From the NCBI GenBank assembly GCA_934271245.1, contig CAKQQY010000001.1:62001-126000 (forward strand): a stretch of 64,000 nucleotides of DNA, read 5' to 3'. Position 1 is the first letter of the stretch; every line of letters starts with the position of its first letter. Origin of the DNA: an uncultured Clostridia bacterium. Lineage in GTDB: Bacteria; Bacillota; Clostridia; Christensenellales; Borkfalkiaceae. The translations under genes and the position numbers were made by a program. The notes under the pieces were generated by a model that searched no databases, had not been told where the DNA came from, and was given only the letters and a program-made list of their open reading frames with translations. Positions 62,915 to 64,000 of this stretch are shown piece after piece.

Positions 62915-63769
62915 ATGACGAATTCTTTTGTTTCAAACGAAAAAAACATTCAGAAAATGTTTACAATTTACGAAGACCTGCCCGTTTTTAATACCTTTTT
63001 GTTTTCGGTTTGGAAAGTACATAGATTCGACACGTACGTAACCAACAAATCGCGTCCGAACGAACCGCAATATTTATACGCTTTTATCAAAACCACCGTA
63101 GGCGAAGGAAGAATTTTTACGACGGAAGGCACCTATACTTTACAGACTAACAGTCTTGCTCTTTTCGACGTAAATAAAATAATAAAATATCAGCCCGTCG
63201 GCGACGACTGGGAGTATGTCTGGTATAATTTTTCGCCTAAAAAGGATATTCCTTTTTTCAAGTTCAATTACGCTTACGATATTCCGCCTTTTCAGGAAGA
63301 AGAGCGCTTAACTCAGGAAATGTTCGATTTGATGAACTCCTACACCGAAGTAAACATAAAACTTTCCACTTTGCTTTTTACCGAACTCGTTTACAGATGG
63401 ATTAACGTTATAATCAACAAAGAAAATAAGAACTTTCCGCATTATCAGACGATAAGCGACGTAGTATCGTATATAAATATGAACATAGAAAAAGATTTTA
63501 AAATTCACGAACTCGCCCAACGCTGTTACCTTTCCGAAAGACAATTCCGCCTTGTATTCAAAAAACTCGTGGGATTATCGCCAAAATCGTATATTTGTCA
63601 GCAAAAACTTAAAAAGGCGGCCATAATACTTAAAACTTCTTCCATGCCGATAGCAAGCATAGCGTACGAACTGAACTATTGCTCTCCGTATCAGTTTTCC
63701 AAAGAGTTCAAAGAGTACTACGGAATATCGCCGAAAAAATACCGCGACAATATTAAAAATTATAAATAA
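62915..63769 (+). CDS. AraC-family transcriptional regulator of the glycan locus
   Basis: 284 residues. The N-terminal 150 form a cupin-like sensor domain (TTVGEGRIFTTEGTYTLQ, then LFDVNKIIKYQPVGDDWEYVWYNF). The C-terminal 100 hold the two helix-turn-helix units: FKIHELAQRCYLSERQFRLVF and SIAYELNYCSPYQFSKEFKEYYGISPKKYR. It is divergent from the 22-kb operon. By family analogy it binds a sugar or oligosaccharide and activates import and degradation genes. Terminator at 63783-63822. Confidence 0.93.
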   Translation: MTNSFVSNEKNIQKMFTIYEDLPVFNTFLFSVWKVHRFDTYVTNKSRPNEPQYLYAFIKTTVGEGRIFTTEGTYTLQTNSLALFDVNKIIKYQPVGDDWEYVWYNFSPKKDIPFFKFNYAYDIPPFQEEERLTQEMFDLMNSYTEVNIKLSTLLFTELVYRWINVIINKENKNFPHYQTISDVVSYINMNIEKDFKIHELAQRCYLSERQFRLVFKKLVGLSPKSYICQQKLKKAAIILKTSSMPIASIAYELNYCSPYQFSKEFKEYYGISPKKYRDNIKNYK

Positions 63770-63782
63770 CTTTTAAACGCAA

Positions 63783-63828
63783 AAAGCCGCGGGCTTGTAA
63801 AATTTTACAAGCCCGCGGCTTTATTTTT
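63783..63828. terminator. Bidirectional terminator with a 20-bp perfect inverted repeat
   Basis: 63783-63802 and 63803-63822 are exact reverse complements, a 40-nt perfect palindrome with GC-rich core GCCGCGGGCTTG. T-rich tracts on both sides suit both araC and the minus-strand gene entering from the right. Confidence 0.9.
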
Positions 63829-63862
63829 ATTTTATTTCGTCCGATTCGGGGAAATTATGACT

Positions 63863-64000
63863 TTATGCTGCCGTAATTTTCGCGGCGGACGATCCGAGAT
63901 ATATTACCAGCGCCGAAAGTCCGCAAGGCATTTCCGCGGAAATAGTCGTATCGTTACCGACTTTAACCGATAAAGTCTGCCCCTTAGTTAAATTCATAGT
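63863..64000 (-). CDS. Partial unrecognised gene cut by the right edge
   Basis: A minus-strand frame is open from the edge to a TAA at 63865-63863, so it is the 3' end of a gene or a very short gene starting at ATG 63997 (44 residues). The visible part begins MNLTKGQTLSVKV and ends GSSAAKITAA. The opening resembles the start of some TerD-like proteins, but the match is too short to rely on. Product unknown. Confidence 0.45.
   Translation of the reverse strand, partial: TMNLTKGQTLSVKVGNDTTISAEMPCGLSALVIYLGSSAAKITAA

Noticed and set aside
1..64000. Prophage, insertion sequence or integrative element
   Set aside because: No integrase, transposase, phage structural gene, attachment repeat or tRNA-flanking duplication was seen. 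The glycan locus is large, but its codon use looks similar to that of its neighbours by eye.

Overview
The window looks like a chromosomal segment of an uncultured, probably gut-dwelling member of the Clostridia (Bacillota). Supporting signs are Gram-positive style lipoproteins with lipobox cysteines, strong AGGAGG-type ribosome binding sites, TTGACA-17-TATAAT promoters, paired GlgC/GlgD ADP-glucose pyrophosphorylase genes, the comF-secA-prfB gene order, and carbohydrate ABC importers without their own ATPase. Base composition is moderate by eye. There are no phage genes, transposases or CRISPR arrays. The genus cannot be named from sequence alone; a Christensenellales-like lineage is a guess.

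Layout. (1) 1-8243, minus strand: an orphan protein, tRNA-Leu(CAG), and a housekeeping operon metK-comF-secA-prfB-tsaD-Dabb driven from a consensus promoter in front of metK. prfB carries the classical +1 programmed frameshift. (2) 8422-13234, plus strand: a two-gene heterodimeric ABC exporter with one degenerate ATPase site, followed by a PflX-like radical SAM protein. (3) 13378-18750, minus: a polyamine importer operon (XRE-cupin regulator, potA, potB, potC, potD) with a consensus promoter and a candidate autoregulatory operator. (4) 19036-21979, minus: ROK glucokinase, Mrp-type ATPase and an RlmI-type rRNA methyltransferase. maf follows on plus and acpP on minus. (5) 23161-34592, minus: a glycogen operon pgi-glgB-glgC-glgD-glgA-glgP-GH13. 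(6) 34793-37420: valS. (7) 37542-40116, plus: an NMT1/SsuA-type ABC importer of unknown substrate.

(8) 40232-62754 is the most distinctive region. About 22.5 kb of minus-strand genes run with no gap over 65 nt, headed by a divergent AraC-family regulator (62915-63769). In transcription order it holds a cytosolic DUF4838 protein, a sugar-binding lipoprotein, two MalF/MalG-type permeases, a 1126-residue secreted Ig-like protein, a secreted DUF4838 lipoprotein, a lipoprotein with an Ig-like region and a GLUG-type repeat unit, a 42-residue coupled small protein, a 908-residue secreted protein with two more GLUG-type units, an InlB-B-repeat lipoprotein, a BadF-type sugar kinase, two tandem SIS-domain proteins, a MATE transporter and a GH31 glycosidase. 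This reads as a Gram-positive glycan utilisation locus: surface proteins capture the glycan, the importer takes up oligosaccharides (using an ATPase encoded elsewhere), and cytoplasmic enzymes cleave, phosphorylate and process the sugars. The intergenic region before araC contains two near-identical direct repeats that fit AraC-type operators.

The substrate of that locus and the roles of its GLUG-type proteins, DUF4838 pair and small protein are open, and it is the best candidate for an undescribed system here. The right edge cuts a further minus-strand gene.
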